From NCBI RefSeq assembly GCF_030247185.1, contig NC_080571.1, positions 64,456,172 to 64,520,171 of the forward strand: a stretch of DNA of 64,000 nt, given 5' to 3'. Source of the DNA: Malaya genurostris (Eukaryota > Arthropoda > Insecta > Diptera > Culicidae). Position numbers and translations under genes: made by a program. The notes below the pieces were generated by a model. It worked only from the letters and a program-made list of their open reading frames with translations. It ran no database searches and was not told the origin of the DNA. Positions 39,831-52,380 of this stretch are shown piece after piece; positions within the stretch are counted from its first letter, which is position 1, and each line of letters starts with the position of its first letter.

Positions 39831-42340
39831 ACTTTGCTTTTGAGAACTGTGATTCATTAAAAAACGAAATTTTTCTAAAACGTGCTTACGGAGATCGTAT
39901 TTGCATTCAGATACAGTTTTAAGTGAGAAGTTGTTGATGAACTTCGATGGTTCATGCTGCCAAAGGCCTTCAAGATGAGTGTAGTTGTGAATAATGTTCA
40001 GCCGTGATTTGAAACAATCAATCTTTTCGTGTCGATTTATATTCCAAATGTCATAAAGAAAAAAAGTGTTTCAGCTTACGCTAGCGCTAGACCATACTTG
40101 TCACGATGTGACATCCGGAAGCATTATCGCAAATTTGGCTTAGTCGCTGTTATAGGTTTTCTAGAGGTCACCCAGTTTTGTCGGAATTGGTCATGACAAG
40201 CTCTACTCGTCAGGCTGGACAAACCTCGCACCGTAATCCCAGCTAGCGAAAATACTCACACCTAAGATTTCGTGCGACATTCACATATCGTATCTCTCTA
40301 CTGGTACAACAACCTTTTCTACCAAATGAAATGACTGTCGCTGTCGTCGTCAACAGAATTCGTGCAGTCTTCGTCAAACATGTCAGGCACCAATAAAACA
40401 AACCCCCACAATTTCCTCTACAGCAAAGCACATCGCTCGTTCGCTCTCCTTCAATACAATTTCACTCTCTGCGACAGGATTCGACGACGACGACGACGAC
40501 GACAGCTCTATATGTCAGCATCTTTACGAAACATTACGATTGCCTAGTATGAACGACGGAAACGGGGTATATCATGAAATTTATGGAGATGTCATCTCCC
40601 TGCCAGTTTGCCTTCTGTACGACAGATAACTCACTGCTAAACAGAAGGCTGAAGGATAGTGGGATTCGGACTCATTGAATGTTGTGGTTTCAGAAATAAA
40701 AATCTAAGTCGAAAAGACCAAAACGGTAGTCAATTTTGACCAACTCAACACGCGATTCGAACCAACAGTGCACCCAGATCCATGGCTGAATCGCATTGGT
40801 ATCTGTTTATATTGTCGGTAGACGGAAGGAAATAAACGAAAGCATCTTCTGTACCGCAGCATGCAGTACTTTCGCCGGCCGCTAGCGAAAGTGTTCCCGG
40901 TCGGGAAGCCTGCACACACGTCCAATCCATTCCGGGCTCCGAACCTCAACCGAACCGATGCGCACGGAACGAGACAGCTTAAATTATTGATGACAATTTT
41001 GCGATGCGTGTATACATTTTAATTTAATATTTTCACTACGACAGGGGGAGGAAAATTGTTCTCTAAATATTTCATGTAGATGGCGGCGCCTTCGCTCGGT
41101 CGTACAGCATCTCATGCACCTCGTGTTGAGATTCCGATCTGCCATGTTGGCATTGACGCCCAACCGTTCGCCGCGCCCGCTAGAGCTATTAACAGCGAAT
41201 GGGAGAACGCAGGCAAGTCACGCACCTGGCCGTAATTGGACCGACAGGATTCACGATGACAGGTAAAAGCTGTGTCGATAAAAACCGACCGTTGACAATC
41301 GGGCTCTTCCATTGCGTCCGTGAGTAATGGACGGTCACTGATTGCATTGGACACGGGTCTGCCGGATCGACCGGTACGAGCGTAGAGTAACTGAATAGTT
41401 CGCAAACGACTGAAATTGTTATCCCATGAATAGCTAATATTATGCACTCGCTGGACGTTTGGAAAACAAGACATCTGGAATTACGGTCCAGTGTTTATAT
41501 TCTAAATTATGGTTACATATGGTTCTGAAATTGAAATTAGATCTCGTGAAAAGCCAGGCTTCGCATTGGTTTACGGAGATTTTCCCCATGGTTGCCCAGC
41601 TTTACCAATTAGTGTTGATAATGAAATGATGAAAAATTACTTTTCCGTCCACAATTGGCATGCGAATGACACACCACAAAATGTGTTGGCCATCTTCGAG
41701 TGGCCTAATTTTCGCATAACTTCTCCAACCAACTGCCAATATTAATGAAGAAGCTGTCGAAAACCATATTTTCTCGTTAGTGGAACAAATTGGCATCAGA
41801 AACCTTATTATGTTAGTTCGTGACTGACTGCTCCCATCCCACTTTCGCCAACGCAGCAAACCAAACTGGACCGACAATGTGTATCAATTAAAGCCTCGTA
41901 ACCAGGATCGAGCTAAATTTATGCTACCTCGTATTTTCTCCCCCTCCGCACGGCCGCCATTACACAATCGTAGTTCTCCCACCCAAAACCTCAGAAGTTA
42001 CAGAAATAAATCTAATCCCTTGCTAATGGCATCAGGAGAGAGGCCGTGCTCAAAACACAATTAAACTAACTTACAAGAATCGGATTCGCTTTCGGTGCAG
42101 TTCCGCTGCCGGCTTCCAACCGAACGGTCAGCACTGACCGAACATGCAATCCCTATCGCTGGCACCGTTTTATGCATGTTTTCCTGCAACTGCAATATGC
42201 CCGAGAAGAGTTTGGCGTTTGTCGTCTCGCCGGGGCTGCTGGTTAGAGCGATTCAATAAAGCATTTAGCCGATATAGGAAAACGCATTGCAGTAAACCTG
42301 ATAAATCGAGACCATTTTACAGAAAGGCTAAAAATTAACA
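39831..42340. other. Single-copy noncoding region, GC-richer
   Basis: No gene recognised. Contains a short (CGA)n run at about 40476-40503. 40560-41480 and 42080-42340 are GC-richer and unique within the window. At 41015-41038 a TAAT-rich 24-mer recurs at 57385-57408. Possible regulatory DNA; inference. Confidence 0.35.
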
Positions 42341-43204
42341 GCGTCTACAGTAAAACACTGATGAATAATCGGTTTTGTTACGTTTCGTTTTCGACTCATT
42401 AGCGCATGCGGAACAAATTCTTGATTTTCATGTTATGATAACGTTTAAAAGTCCTCGTATCATAAACCATTTCGACTTATTTTGCTGAAATTTAAGCGTA
42501 ACACACCGGGGCAAGGATCCAAATTGATAGTACCTATTATCTTTTTCCGGATAGAACCAGCCAAGAGGCCGTGTGAAATTCGGTAACAAAAAATGTAACC
42601 AAGAGTAAATCCACTGGGTTCCTACTTCCATGTCGTAAAAGGCCACAATTGCAGGAGTTTCTCTTTTACTTCTTTCAGTTACCAGAACACTTTTTCTACT
42701 TAACTATCACTTCGTTCAACAAAGTATTTTTATTTCTATTCCTTCGAGCTTAATCTGTGAGAATTTTTTTCGTCTTTCATATTATTATTCGTTTTTCATA
42801 TCTATAGTTTGTGGTGAGCTCAAATCATACGCAATCCTCACCACTTATTCTTGAATGGTGACATGTTCTAAGCCGTCTAAATGGTGGTGAGCTTAATTTG
42901 TCCACGTCCTTTGGCTCTTTTTCGAATATGGTGATTCGTCAGCAATAAAATTATTCCACCAGAACAATATGCGTAATTTTTGTGATCTAGCACACATATC
43001 TTCTTACTAAATATGCTGTTTTAATTTTTTTTTTTTTTAGTGTTTGTAATTCTGTTCGGAAGAAATATGAATTATATCGTCTGAGTAGGTCTCGTATTCT
43101 TCACATGGTCAAGTCAAAATTTGCGGCGGACGACACATGGTTAGCTGTCTTTTTTGTACGCGTTTTTCATTCAAAATTTTATGTCCAATTCTTACAAAGA
43201 TGAT
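42341..43204. other. AT-rich stretch without recognised gene
   Basis: Local repetition of GTGGTGAGCT (about 42811 and 42887) and a T-run near 43026. No gene. Confidence 0.4.
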
Positions 43205-44600
43205 TTATTTTGATGTGGAACACATCTTTATTTTCTATATAGCGGTGCAAATCAGAAACTCAAGAAAAACTACACGTAGAAATATGGTCAGGTCCAATGT
43301 CCTATTTCGCTGCTAAAAATATTTGGCATACTGGATTTCCCTGCGGTTTTGAAGGAGTAAGCGATGTATCAAAGAGAGAGAATCGCTCTGATTGGTCAAT
43401 CGATGCAAAAGCGAAGCTGTTGGAAGCACGCGAATCTATAAATAGAAGCGAAATTAAAGCTAATGTTTCAGTCCTACTCCTAGCATGCTAGAGGTAGGTT
43501 GTTGCTAGACAGCAAGACAAAAACGTGCCATAATACGATTTAAAGCCTTGAGGGCTGATGCCAGTTGTTAGCGTAAAACCGTGTCGCTCGCTGTGCGTAT
43601 TACATTTCTCTCCATGCTCTCTCGTAAATGTGTAAAATGACTCTCGATGTGGCCGGGTGGCCAAGAAAGTTTTGATCTTTTCGGTTACAAGTTTGACTAC
43701 ATCACATAAAGTCCAATAAAGCTACTGCTTGTTTGGCAGCCTCGATGCGCCGATTTTATTTCTCTCTCATGTTTCGTTACGTTACCAGGATACAAAAGCA
43801 GAAAAAAATGGTGCCGCCATAGAAACGTACTTACCATTACAAAAATAACATTCACTTAATTTTTATTGCGAGAACATATATGTTTTTATGAACTAATCGC
43901 ATCTAAACTAAATTATCTAGACATTATCAGGACAGATTTTTGATCCATGCTTTTGAAGGCGAGATATTCAATGAACAAGTTGAAAGTTGCCGTTTTCATC
44001 TATGCAACTCTTCCTTCAGAAAAAAGACTTTCCCGACCGCTAAAGTCAAACAATCATTCTGAAATTTTCACAGAATAATTTAAACTAATTTTCTAAGAGA
44101 TTGTCAGTTGGGTTTTTTTATATTCGTCACCGTTTCTGAGAAAATCAGATTTGAAGCGTGAAAATAGCCCTTTAAAACGCCCTAAAACACACTGGCCTTA
44201 GCCTTTAATTGGTATGCTCTGATCTTGTGTCATGCAAGCTCGGAATTTCATGTTATGTCGTTTCCCCATGAGAAATTGACAACTACCCCTGGATAAATTT
44301 TGAGTGCTTAAGATTAATTTAATTAATATAGATAATGAGAAATAGTTTATCGCTTCGACCGAAATCGCAGAATGGTATGAGAAACTTAACGCTAAAAAAA
44401 CTGCTTGCATTAAAAAGTTGAACACAAGCTTGGCGAAGAGAGGCCTAATTATCGAAATCGCAAGTATGTACAATGATATAACTGCATACATTTGGGATAA
44501 TGGTGTAATTTCGTCGGTTATAAAACAAATACAAATCAAGACAAATGATGTTCGGTGTTGGTTCGGATTGATTGAACTTTTTGATTGTAGATCATTAGAA
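43205..44600 (+). repeat. Family-F repeat (copy 2, longer) with promoter-like motifs
   Basis: The outer blocks match 21215-21665 (GATGTGGAACACATC, GCGGTGCAAATCAGAAACTC; AAATCGCAGAATGGTATGAG, TTTCGTCGGTTATAAAAC). The ~1 kb between them holds an inverted CCAAT box (ATTGG 43391-43395) 42 bp upstream of TATAAATA (43437-43444). Function and class unknown; it may be an LTR-like or gene-derived repeat. Confidence 0.55.
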
Positions 44601-45097
44601 ATTTTGGTTGCTTGTTCCACATCAATGGCTCGAACAACCCCATGGGGCTGATCCTTGTAGTTTTTTTGGATAGTTTTCCTTATCTTTCTTTTTAAATTTT
44701 TTTTTTTTTTAAAGAATCGTTACTATTTAGACTTTTTAGCCCTTCTAAAAACAAAATGCAGAACCAGAAATGCAATTTATATAGATTAATCTGTACTGTA
44801 AAGATTTTTGCGATCGCATATTGATTTAAATCAGATTACAGATTTCATACAGATTTTCTAAATTTAATACAGATTTATAAAGGTTCATAAAAAGTGAGAA
44901 GAAAAAAATTAGACTTTTCTATCTCTAAAAGTTTAACAATCAATGGACAAATCACATGTTAAAATGGACATCTTTTGTGCAAGTATTTGATGTTCATCTG
45001 ATAAACTTTTATATTAAAATTTTGAACCAATATGAACTGATTCATTTTAATAGTGAAACAGATAAAGCAGATACATATTTTCTATAGAAATATCTGG
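44601..45097. other. AT-rich stretch without recognised gene
   Basis: Contains an A/T-run near 44690-44710 and several ATACAGATT phrases (44780-44880) of the kind seen at family-D edges. No gene. Confidence 0.4.
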
Positions 45098-45790
45098 CGA
45101 TGTCTCGGACTGGTTTAACACTTGCCCTTTTCGCACCGTATAATATTGTGGACCCGGCAAGGATTTGTAATCGAGTTTTACGTAGGTTTCGTCGCCCATG
45201 ATTATGCAGTTCAAATTTCCAGCAAGAATCGTATTGTACAGCTTTCGAACCCTCGGCCTGATCGATGCTTCTTGTTTCGGACTACGTATTGGTTGTTTCT
45301 GCTTCTTATAGGTTCGAAGATTCAAACGTTCTTTAGCACGAAGAACATTTGACTTCGAAGTGCCCACTTTTTTGGCCACATCCCGAACTGAAACCTCCCT
45401 CTTTTGCTCGAACTCCTTCAGTATACGTTTATCCAACTGAGGGTTAGCAGGACCTTTTTTTCTACCCGTTTTCGGTTTATCCTCAAAGGTATTATCCTCA
45501 CCGAACTTCCTGACTGCATTTCGCACGGCTTTTTCACTTACTCCTTCCATTTTTGCTATCTTTCTCAGTGACAGTCCGCGTTCTGTGCACCATTTGTACA
45601 CAATTTTTCGACGTTGTTCTGCTGAAAGTCCACGCATTTCGAAACAAACTAATGAAAACGAATAAACAACTGCACAAGTGGTTAGAGAAGAGTGTAAACA
45701 ACAGGACGCAACCATAAAAATTGACAGATTCTGAACCGTTGCGAAATGGCAGCGGTTTTTGGTTGCGTCCATACTTTCTGGGAAAGTCTT
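45098..45790 (-). pseudogene. DD37E transposon 5' half (copy D), transposase N-terminal part
   Basis: The minus-strand element starts at 45790 with AAGACTTTCCCAGAAAGTAT, one base different from copy C's inverted repeat, with TA at 45791-45792. The transposase reads from ATG 45637 (MRGLSAEQRRKIVYKWCTER) without a break through both helix-turn-helix regions (LSLRKIAKMEGVSEKAVRNA; SVRDVAKKVGTSKSNVLRAK) to the first catalytic Asp (MGDETYVKLDYK) and LPGPQYYTV. It is cut off near 45098 after LNQSETS, so the second Asp, the Glu and the right inverted repeat are missing. This is the best-preserved DNA-binding half among the three copies. Confidence 0.9.
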
Positions 45791-45792
45791 TA

Positions 45793-47690
45793 ATAGGTAA
45801 ATCATTTTTTCGTATGTCATAAAAGCCTCAAAAACAGGCTTTAACAATACACGACGGCATTCTTTAGAGTTTGCTTGGCAAATAACAAACGGTATGACGT
45901 ATTGAATCAGAGTATGCTTCGATTACACAAATTTGCTGAGCGTTAGATTTGTTATACAAATGCGACATTTCCCCACCTGTTTCTATCACATTGACTGTGG
46001 AGGACCATTAATTGGATTCTAACCAATGAGTAAATTAATAGAATCGGCTATCATATCATCGAATCTTAACCTAGGAAACATATCTCTTATCATCAATACC
46101 ATCGTAGCAATAGTAATGCAATTGCACAATGCGATTCAGTCTCAATATCTGTGGAAACAAAAAGGGGAACTCTATCCTTCACGAATTGAACCAACTTTCA
46201 CCGGCCTAATGCTACATATGTTCGTTGACCATAAAGTATCACCTCTAGACATCCGGCTCAGTGAACGGTTGGAGGCGCGCGGATTTTCATCCGTTGTTCG
46301 ATGAATAACATGAATGAAACAGTACATCCGCGGGTCTTTCACCGACTCTAGTCTCTGGACTGATAGAATGCGGTAGGTACAAACTAGTCGATTTAAGGAA
46401 ACAACCATTTTCCGCCTGGGAACTGAATGTTACATGGATCTGCACACGAACCCCCGCATCTACGTACATAAATGAGCAGAAAGCCGGAAGCCGAGAGCCG
46501 TGCGACCACCGTATCAAAACACCTGAACATTTACCGACACCCACCGTCCACAGTCCCATCAACTGAAAGTGGTGCGTGTCCTTACAAGGTAGCAATAACA
46601 CCAGCAAATAACATGTTCTACGAATGAAATCAAATATAGTTACTGAGCTTCGTTTTGACTGGCTAGCGAACCTACAGAATTTAGTAATGAAGTCGTTCTG
46701 CCACCACTAGGGCATAGAAAAGTTCTCGCTGCTAGAAGTAAATACAAATCTGAATGGACTGAACATGGTATTTCAGTTTTGCGGTCGACATTACAAACTA
46801 ACGCAAAGCATTTTCGGAGAAACACTTCAAATTTGCGGTTACACACACGTAGACGAACGGCTGCAGGTCGATCTGCGTTGACATGAAATTTTCGATTGAG
46901 CTAGACTGGGCTAACGAAACGATACAGTCACACGAAGTTCCAAACCGGAAAATAGGTGTTGGGAGGTTGTGTTTTACCTGTATTGATCGAAGTTTGTGGT
47001 ACGGTGGTTGTTTTTCTGAAGCTGTGAAGTATTTCATGTATTTCACCACTTTTTATCAATTTTATCTGTCTTCGCGTTCACACATTGTTTCTCGCAGTTC
47101 AAAACGTATTGTAAAGAACATTTTAATTCAAACCGGGCACTCTTCATCAAAATTGAAATTCTAGAAAAAACATTTAATTTTTCTAGGTAAAATATGAGTA
47201 TAGATTACTCACATGAGTTCGTAATCCAAGGTAGAAGAAACTAATCACACAATTAAATTTTTTTCCCCCGAAGATTTAAACAGCCGACTGCTCGACAGTC
47301 GTCTCGGCCAACTTTTGAACAACTGAAATTCTCAATATTTTTGTATGACAAGTAGTTCGCATATACCGAGATTTTCGGTTTTGGGAAGACAGAAAATCAG
47401 ATTCCGGCTACAACGAAAGTAATGTCTCAAGAAAACAATGAATATTTAAGAAAATATATCATACCGAAATCCAGTTAATAATTTCAAGCAGTAGATTCGT
47501 GTAACGAGGTTCTTTATTCCGTGTGCGTTAGGATTTTCTGGGAGATTACTTGTTACGAATAAACCCTAAACATTGGACAAAATTTTTTTGAAATATTACG
47601 AAACATATCACTACATTCATATTTAATTTTTAGTTGCAACTGTTTCCACATATGAGCACATGTACTTATTCACATCGCTCAATTTTGAAC
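45793..47690. other. Single-copy-looking noncoding region
   Basis: No recognised gene. 46180-47060 is GC-richer than the flanks. The open frames of 80-106 codons there overlap on both strands and have no recognisable domain. Confidence 0.35.
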
Positions 47691-47769
47691 TGAAGAAAAA
47701 TGGCTACTTTGATGAATCACCGAGTCTCGGTTGTCAAAACGCTGTTTACCGAGATTCTGGTAAGTTCTT

Positions 47770-48019
47770 GGTTGATTTTCCAGAAGGCCGTAACAGCAAG
47801 TGACAGTTTCTTTTTGTTCTCTCTCTCTTTCGATTATTGTGATGTGATCTAAAAAGATTTTCTTGGATTTCACAGTTCTGTTTGGAAGTCGAACGTTTCG
47901 AGCATCATTCTATGCAAATAGTTGAATGATAAACGTGTAAACCGCTTGGTAATTAATAGAAGAGAAAGTAAACAAAGAGAAACTGTCACTTGCTGTTACG
48001 GCCTTCTGGAAAATCAACC
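47770..48019. repeat. Inverted repeat, ~49-bp arms, ~152-bp loop
   Basis: The left arm 47770-47818 (GGTTGATTTTCCAGAAGGCC then GTAACAGCAAGTGACAGTTT) is matched in reverse complement by 47971-48019 with a single mismatch. The transcript of either strand would fold into a long hairpin. Could be a MITE, a local inverted duplication or a hairpin RNA source. The looser outer flanks do not pair. Confidence 0.8.
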
Positions 48020-48900
48020 GAGAGTTGATGTCATTAATTTGCTGATTTCGGTAAAACGACCAATTGCTGATAAACACGATAATTTACAAAAACCCAAAAA
48101 TCGATAAATCTGGAATAATAGTATTTTGTAAAAAAATATCTTAGTCGAAATTTCAGTAAATAATCACGTCGATTGTTTTCGGCATCTTTTTTTTTCAAAA
48201 CCAAGTTTTAAGTGTGATTTTTAATTTTAATTATTAGGGAAATCAATTTTGAACTGCATAGTAAAGAGAGTGGTATAAATTCGAAGCTCAAACGACTGCT
48301 ACTTGCATGCACTATTTTTCTTTCGGATCAATTTTCTCAAAGTCGATTTAACACTCAAACGCTCGGGTTGGGATTTTCATCGAATTTAATTTTTCAAAAA
48401 ATCATAACTCTTCATACCGTTGACCAATTTTCACGCGTCCAGTGTCAAAAAAAAAACAAATTTTCTTCTAGTCCATGCTGACTCATAGGGAACCGCAGCG
48501 GTCCAAAAACACCGGAGTTATTCCAGATCGCGTTGGGGTATGCCTGTTCTGCCATCGAACGATCGAACGACGCATCGAAATTGATCAACGGTATCAAGAG
48601 TTAAGATTTTTTGAAAAAATAAATATGAACAAAATCATATGTCAAACACTTTCTGTTTCAAAGATATAATCGTAGAAGTAACGCAACCGACAAATCGCAT
48701 TTTTCCTCTATTCATTATTTTTTAGGAAAGTGAACAACGATCAAGTTCAGATATATTATTGCTGATACTTTTGATTTCGAACCGGCGACGTAAACACTAA
48801 AGCTCGCTTTTGTGTACTAACCGAATCAATCTGAATGTATTTGGGTCAAAAATCAGTCCAAATGTCGTGAAATTATCTTAATGACAGAATATGTTTCAAT
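48020..48900. other. AT-rich stretch without recognised gene
   Basis: Nothing recognised. A D-like terminus (ACACCACTCAGTGGATTAAG) lies just beyond, at about 48939-48958. Confidence 0.4.
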
Positions 48901-49009
48901 GAGACGGTTTGAATGACAAAAAAAACATTAATAACAACACCACTCAGTGGATTAAGAAAAGGTTATTAGGCTAGCTATTGGTGTTAATTTACGTTAAAAT
49001 TTCATTTTG

Positions 49010-49190
49010 TTTTGCGAGTATAGCGTGATGGGCTAGTCGATGTCTGTCAGGCAGCCCACCTGGGTTCGATTCCCAGCCTCGCACAAAGAGTCAGAAAGTT
49101 TTTCTGACCCGTAGCAGCGAGTGACCTTAAGGTTGAAACCTCTAGACAATACAATTTAAATTGGTTTTAATAGCAATGTTAAAAGCAAAA
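49010..49190 (+). repeat. tRNA-derived SINE (SINE1), plus strand
   Basis: The head GCGAGTATAGCGTGATGGGC, B-box GGGTTCGATTCCC within a T-arm-like CTGGGTTCGATTCCCAG, a 3' stem partner CCTCGCA, then the SINE body GTCAGAAAGTTTTTCTGACC and an A-rich tail near 49180. It resembles a tRNA more than the copy at 27961, but the acceptor/D-arm pairing is incomplete and the SINE body follows. Confidence 0.8.
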
Positions 49191-49427
49191 AAAAATATGC
49201 GACACTACTTTTAACTTTATTTATTCAGTTAGTTTTATAATTTTCAGAAAAGCATTTTTTCAGTGCATATTTTTTTTATTTTTTTTTTTAAACAAGTTCG
49301 CTTTCGATTGCGTTCAACTTTCTCTTAGACACAACTTTTATACCATTATCATTCTCTAAGTTAAGACAATTCGAATAAAATAAATGCAAAAATTAAAAAT
49401 TGCATTCTGCATATATTAAAAATTTCC

Positions 49428-49546
49428 CTTTTTGCTTTCTCATTAATAAAGGCTATGCAATCACTTTGAAAATCGACTTTTGAACGGAGGCCCGGAGGGT
49501 CGAGCATCACATACCGTTCGACTCAGTTCGTCGAGTTCACAAAATA

Positions 49547-49644
<98 letters not shown>

Positions 49645-50605
49645 CTCTCTTGATTTTTTTCTGAGAGGTGGCTGAACCGATTTTTACAAACTCAGATTCA
49701 AATGAAAACTCTTATGGTCCCATAAATCGCTATTGAATTTTACACCGATCCGACTTCGGGTTCCGGAATCACAATGCAGTATGTGCAAATATCTGAGAAA
49801 ATGCGCTCTCTACTTTCTCGGAAAAAACTTAACCGATTTTTACAAACTACGATGAAAATAAAAGGTGTTGAAATTGTTTAAAAAGTCCCCAAAAAGTTTA
49901 TCCAGATCCAACTTTCGGTTCAGATATTGCAGTACGATAAGTGAAAATTTTCATTTTCATGTGTATTTTATTCAAAAGGGATGGCGAATCGAGGTGCGAA
50001 TTCTGTATAAAACTCACTGGTAAATTCATCTAGTTGGTAAACCTTGTTAGTCAGTGGATATAAAAATCTACTTTGGGACTGTCCCGGTTTCGGCTTTCGA
50101 ACGCACCGGTAATAGTGAAGAAAAACTCCAACAATGGAATTTACTTCGATTTCTCAGCAACGGTTGAACCGGTTTTCACAATTCATGATTCAAATTAAAG
50201 CTCTCAGTGTCTTCTAATATACTGTGCAATTTCATCCAGATCCGACTTCCGTTACCGAAATTATAGGACAATGAGTGTCAAAACTTTCAAACTGTCACAC
50301 AAAATTATGCTAACCCGGTACGCATCGGTACGTGCTGGTACGGAAAAAGAAAACACCACCGCCTAGCACACAGCTTGCTTTGCTCAATTTTGTACGGCGT
50401 GCAAGGTTGCCACATTTAAATCTATATGAACTTAATATAACTGTTTACAAATTGAAAAGGTTATGGTAGTTTATACCCAAAGAAAGTTGTTGATTTTATT
50501 CCAGTTTAAAAGATAAAATCTTGACAGAATCTTCCAGTGATGTTTTTGAAAATATAATTAATATGAAAAAGACATCATAACACCATTAGGAGGATTAAAA
50601 AAGTT
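49428..50605 (+). repeat. Family-D repeat, full-length reference copy
   Basis: Starts TTTTTGCTTTCTCATTAATA, followed by GCTATGCAATCACTTTG, GGCCCGGAGGGTCGAG, TTCGACTCAGTTCGTCGAG, a (TC)n(TG)n tract, then repeated modules each containing a phrase like CAAACTCAGATTCAAATGAA and one like CCGACTTCGGGTTCCGGAAT. It ends with GACATCATAACACCATTAGG and AGGATTAAAA. No coding capacity. Other pieces of the family lie at 3891, 18590, 21666, 25520, 26990, 37506, 54185 and 59065. Confidence 0.85.
49547..49641. repeat. (TC)n(TG)n compound microsatellite
   Basis: A run of TC repeats directly followed by about 38 TG repeats, at the usual microsatellite position of family D. Confidence 0.95.
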
Positions 50606-50739
50606 TTCAAATTAGTCTTTTATCGAATTGGTCTCTCCATCAGTGCAAAACAAATGGCATGCCATATGTTAACTCTCGTCCATAATGGGGTAAGTCGAAC
50701 TGGATTGTGCCCCATGTTCTGTCGTTGATTTCTGAAATT

Positions 50740-51063
50740 GTTCAGTCAGCAGCAAAATGAACAGTCAATATCAGTCAATAATAAAATAAATAGTCAATAT
50801 GACGACTAACAGACAGTAAGAACATGAACAATCAGTAGGAAGATGATTAGGAGAACGAATAGTCAATAAGTGGACGAACATTCACTAGGACAATAAATAA
50901 TCGGTAAAAGGGTGTCAGTGGAAGATGGAAATGTCAGTAGGAGGACGAAGAGTCTGTAGGAAGATGAACAGTCAGTTGGAGGACGAAAAGTCAGTAAGAG
51001 GTCGAGCAGGCAGAAAGAGGATGAACTGTCATTAGGAGAACGAATAATCTCAGAGGAAGAATC
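50740..51063. repeat. ~21-bp minisatellite
   Basis: About 15 imperfect units around the consensus AACAGTCAGTAGGAGGACG (for example GAACAATCAGTAGGAAGATG, GAACAGTCAGTTGGAGGACG). The right edge is interrupted by a DD37E element. Confidence 0.85.
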
Positions 51064-51068
51064 AATTA

Positions 51069-51924
51069 AAGACTGTACCAGAAAGTATGGACGCAACCAA
51101 AAACCGCTGCCATTTCGCAATGGTTCAGAATCTGTCAATTTTTATGGCTGCGTCCTGCTGTTTACACTTCGAACCAATAAGAAGCAGAAACAACCAAAAC
51201 GTAGTCCGAAACAAGAAGCATCGATCAGGCCGAGGGTTCGAAAGCTGTACAATACGATTCTTGCTGGAAATTTGAACTGCATAATCATGGACGACGAAAC
51301 CTACATGAAACTCGACTACAAATTCTTGCCGGGACCATAATATTATACGGTGCGAGAAGAGCGAGTGTTAAACCAGTCCGAGACATCGATTGAAGTCGAA
51401 AAATTTGGTAAGAAAGCTATGGTCTGGCAAGCAATTTGTAGCTGCGGTAAGATTTCGAAACCCTTCATCACCACTGCTTCAATGAACAGCGAAATATACA
51501 TCAAGGAATGTTTACAAAAACGACTTCTACCCATGATTCGAAGCCACAAGGATCCTGTTGTCTTCTGGTTAGATCTTGCTTCTTGCCACTACTCGAAATC
51601 AACGGTAGAATGGTATACTACCAAAAATGTCACTTCCGTCCCAAAAGACATGAATCCACCAAATTGCCCACAACTTCGACCAATTGAAGAATTTTGGGCA
51701 TTAACGAAGGCACATCTTAGGAAACATGTCTCGGCAGCCGAAACCATTCAACAGTTCGAAAAAGATTGGAAAAAAGTATCAAAACTCGTCGCCAAGAAGT
51801 CTGTACGGAATTTAATGAGGAACGTTCGCTAGAAGGTGCGCCAGCTAGTCTAAAATGGCTAAGTAGCAATTGTTGAGAATAATATTCTGTTGTAGTAGTC
51901 TAATATTATCAGTATATCGAATAA
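51069..51924 (+). pseudogene. DD37E transposon (copy E), 5' internal deletion, catalytic part retained
   Basis: The left inverted repeat AAGACTGTACCAGAAAGTAT starts at 51069 after TA. About 98 bp in (near 51167) the sequence jumps to the middle of the transposase, deleting the start codon and both DNA-binding regions. The remaining reading has the first Asp (IIMDDETYMKLDYK), one stop replacing the codon after LPGP, then VLNQSETSIEVEKFGKKAMV, the second Asp in VFWLDLASCHYSKS, and the Glu in NPPNCPQLRPIEEFW, 37 residues apart. It ends RNVR with a stop at about 51832. Homology to copy C stops near 51924, so the right inverted repeat is absent. Confidence 0.9.
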
Positions 51925-52380
51925 TTCGAGCCCCCAGAAGATCAATTCTCCTATTCTGGTCCAGCGAACAATGAAACAATATGGGCAAAGTCTTCAGAAA
52001 CGACAAGGATTTCAAGAACGAGGTTATGAAACTGTATAAGAAAGATGGCAACACAACGCTAAAGACGAAAATATACGACACAAAGCTAAAAAAACACAAA
52101 GCTAAAGACGAAAAAACACAAAGCTAAAGACGAAAATATACGACAATAAATTGGAATTTTTGGTGATCATATTTGACTATTGTATGATTTTCGAATACAG
52201 TCGTTAATCAGTAGGGGGAAGGATAATTATTTGTGATTATGTCATACAACTGAAAGAAAAAAGTTTCAGAAGCAAAACTCTTTTGCTCGGGCTGTTGTTC
52301 GACTTGTATGAGAATGGAACTGGTTGGTTTGATTAATTGAATTTCTTACACTTTCCTGTGGGTACCTTGTGTTTATTGAA
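51925..52380. other. Short tandem repeat and unannotated sequence
   Basis: 52045-52145 contains three to four units of ACACAAAGCTAAAGACGAAA, some extended by ATATACGAC. The rest is unrecognised. Confidence 0.65.

Noticed and set aside
49010..49082. Possible functional tRNA gene
   Set aside because: A T-arm and a partial acceptor stem are present, but the D-arm and anticodon arm do not fold well, and a SINE body with A-rich tail follows, shared with 27961-28122.
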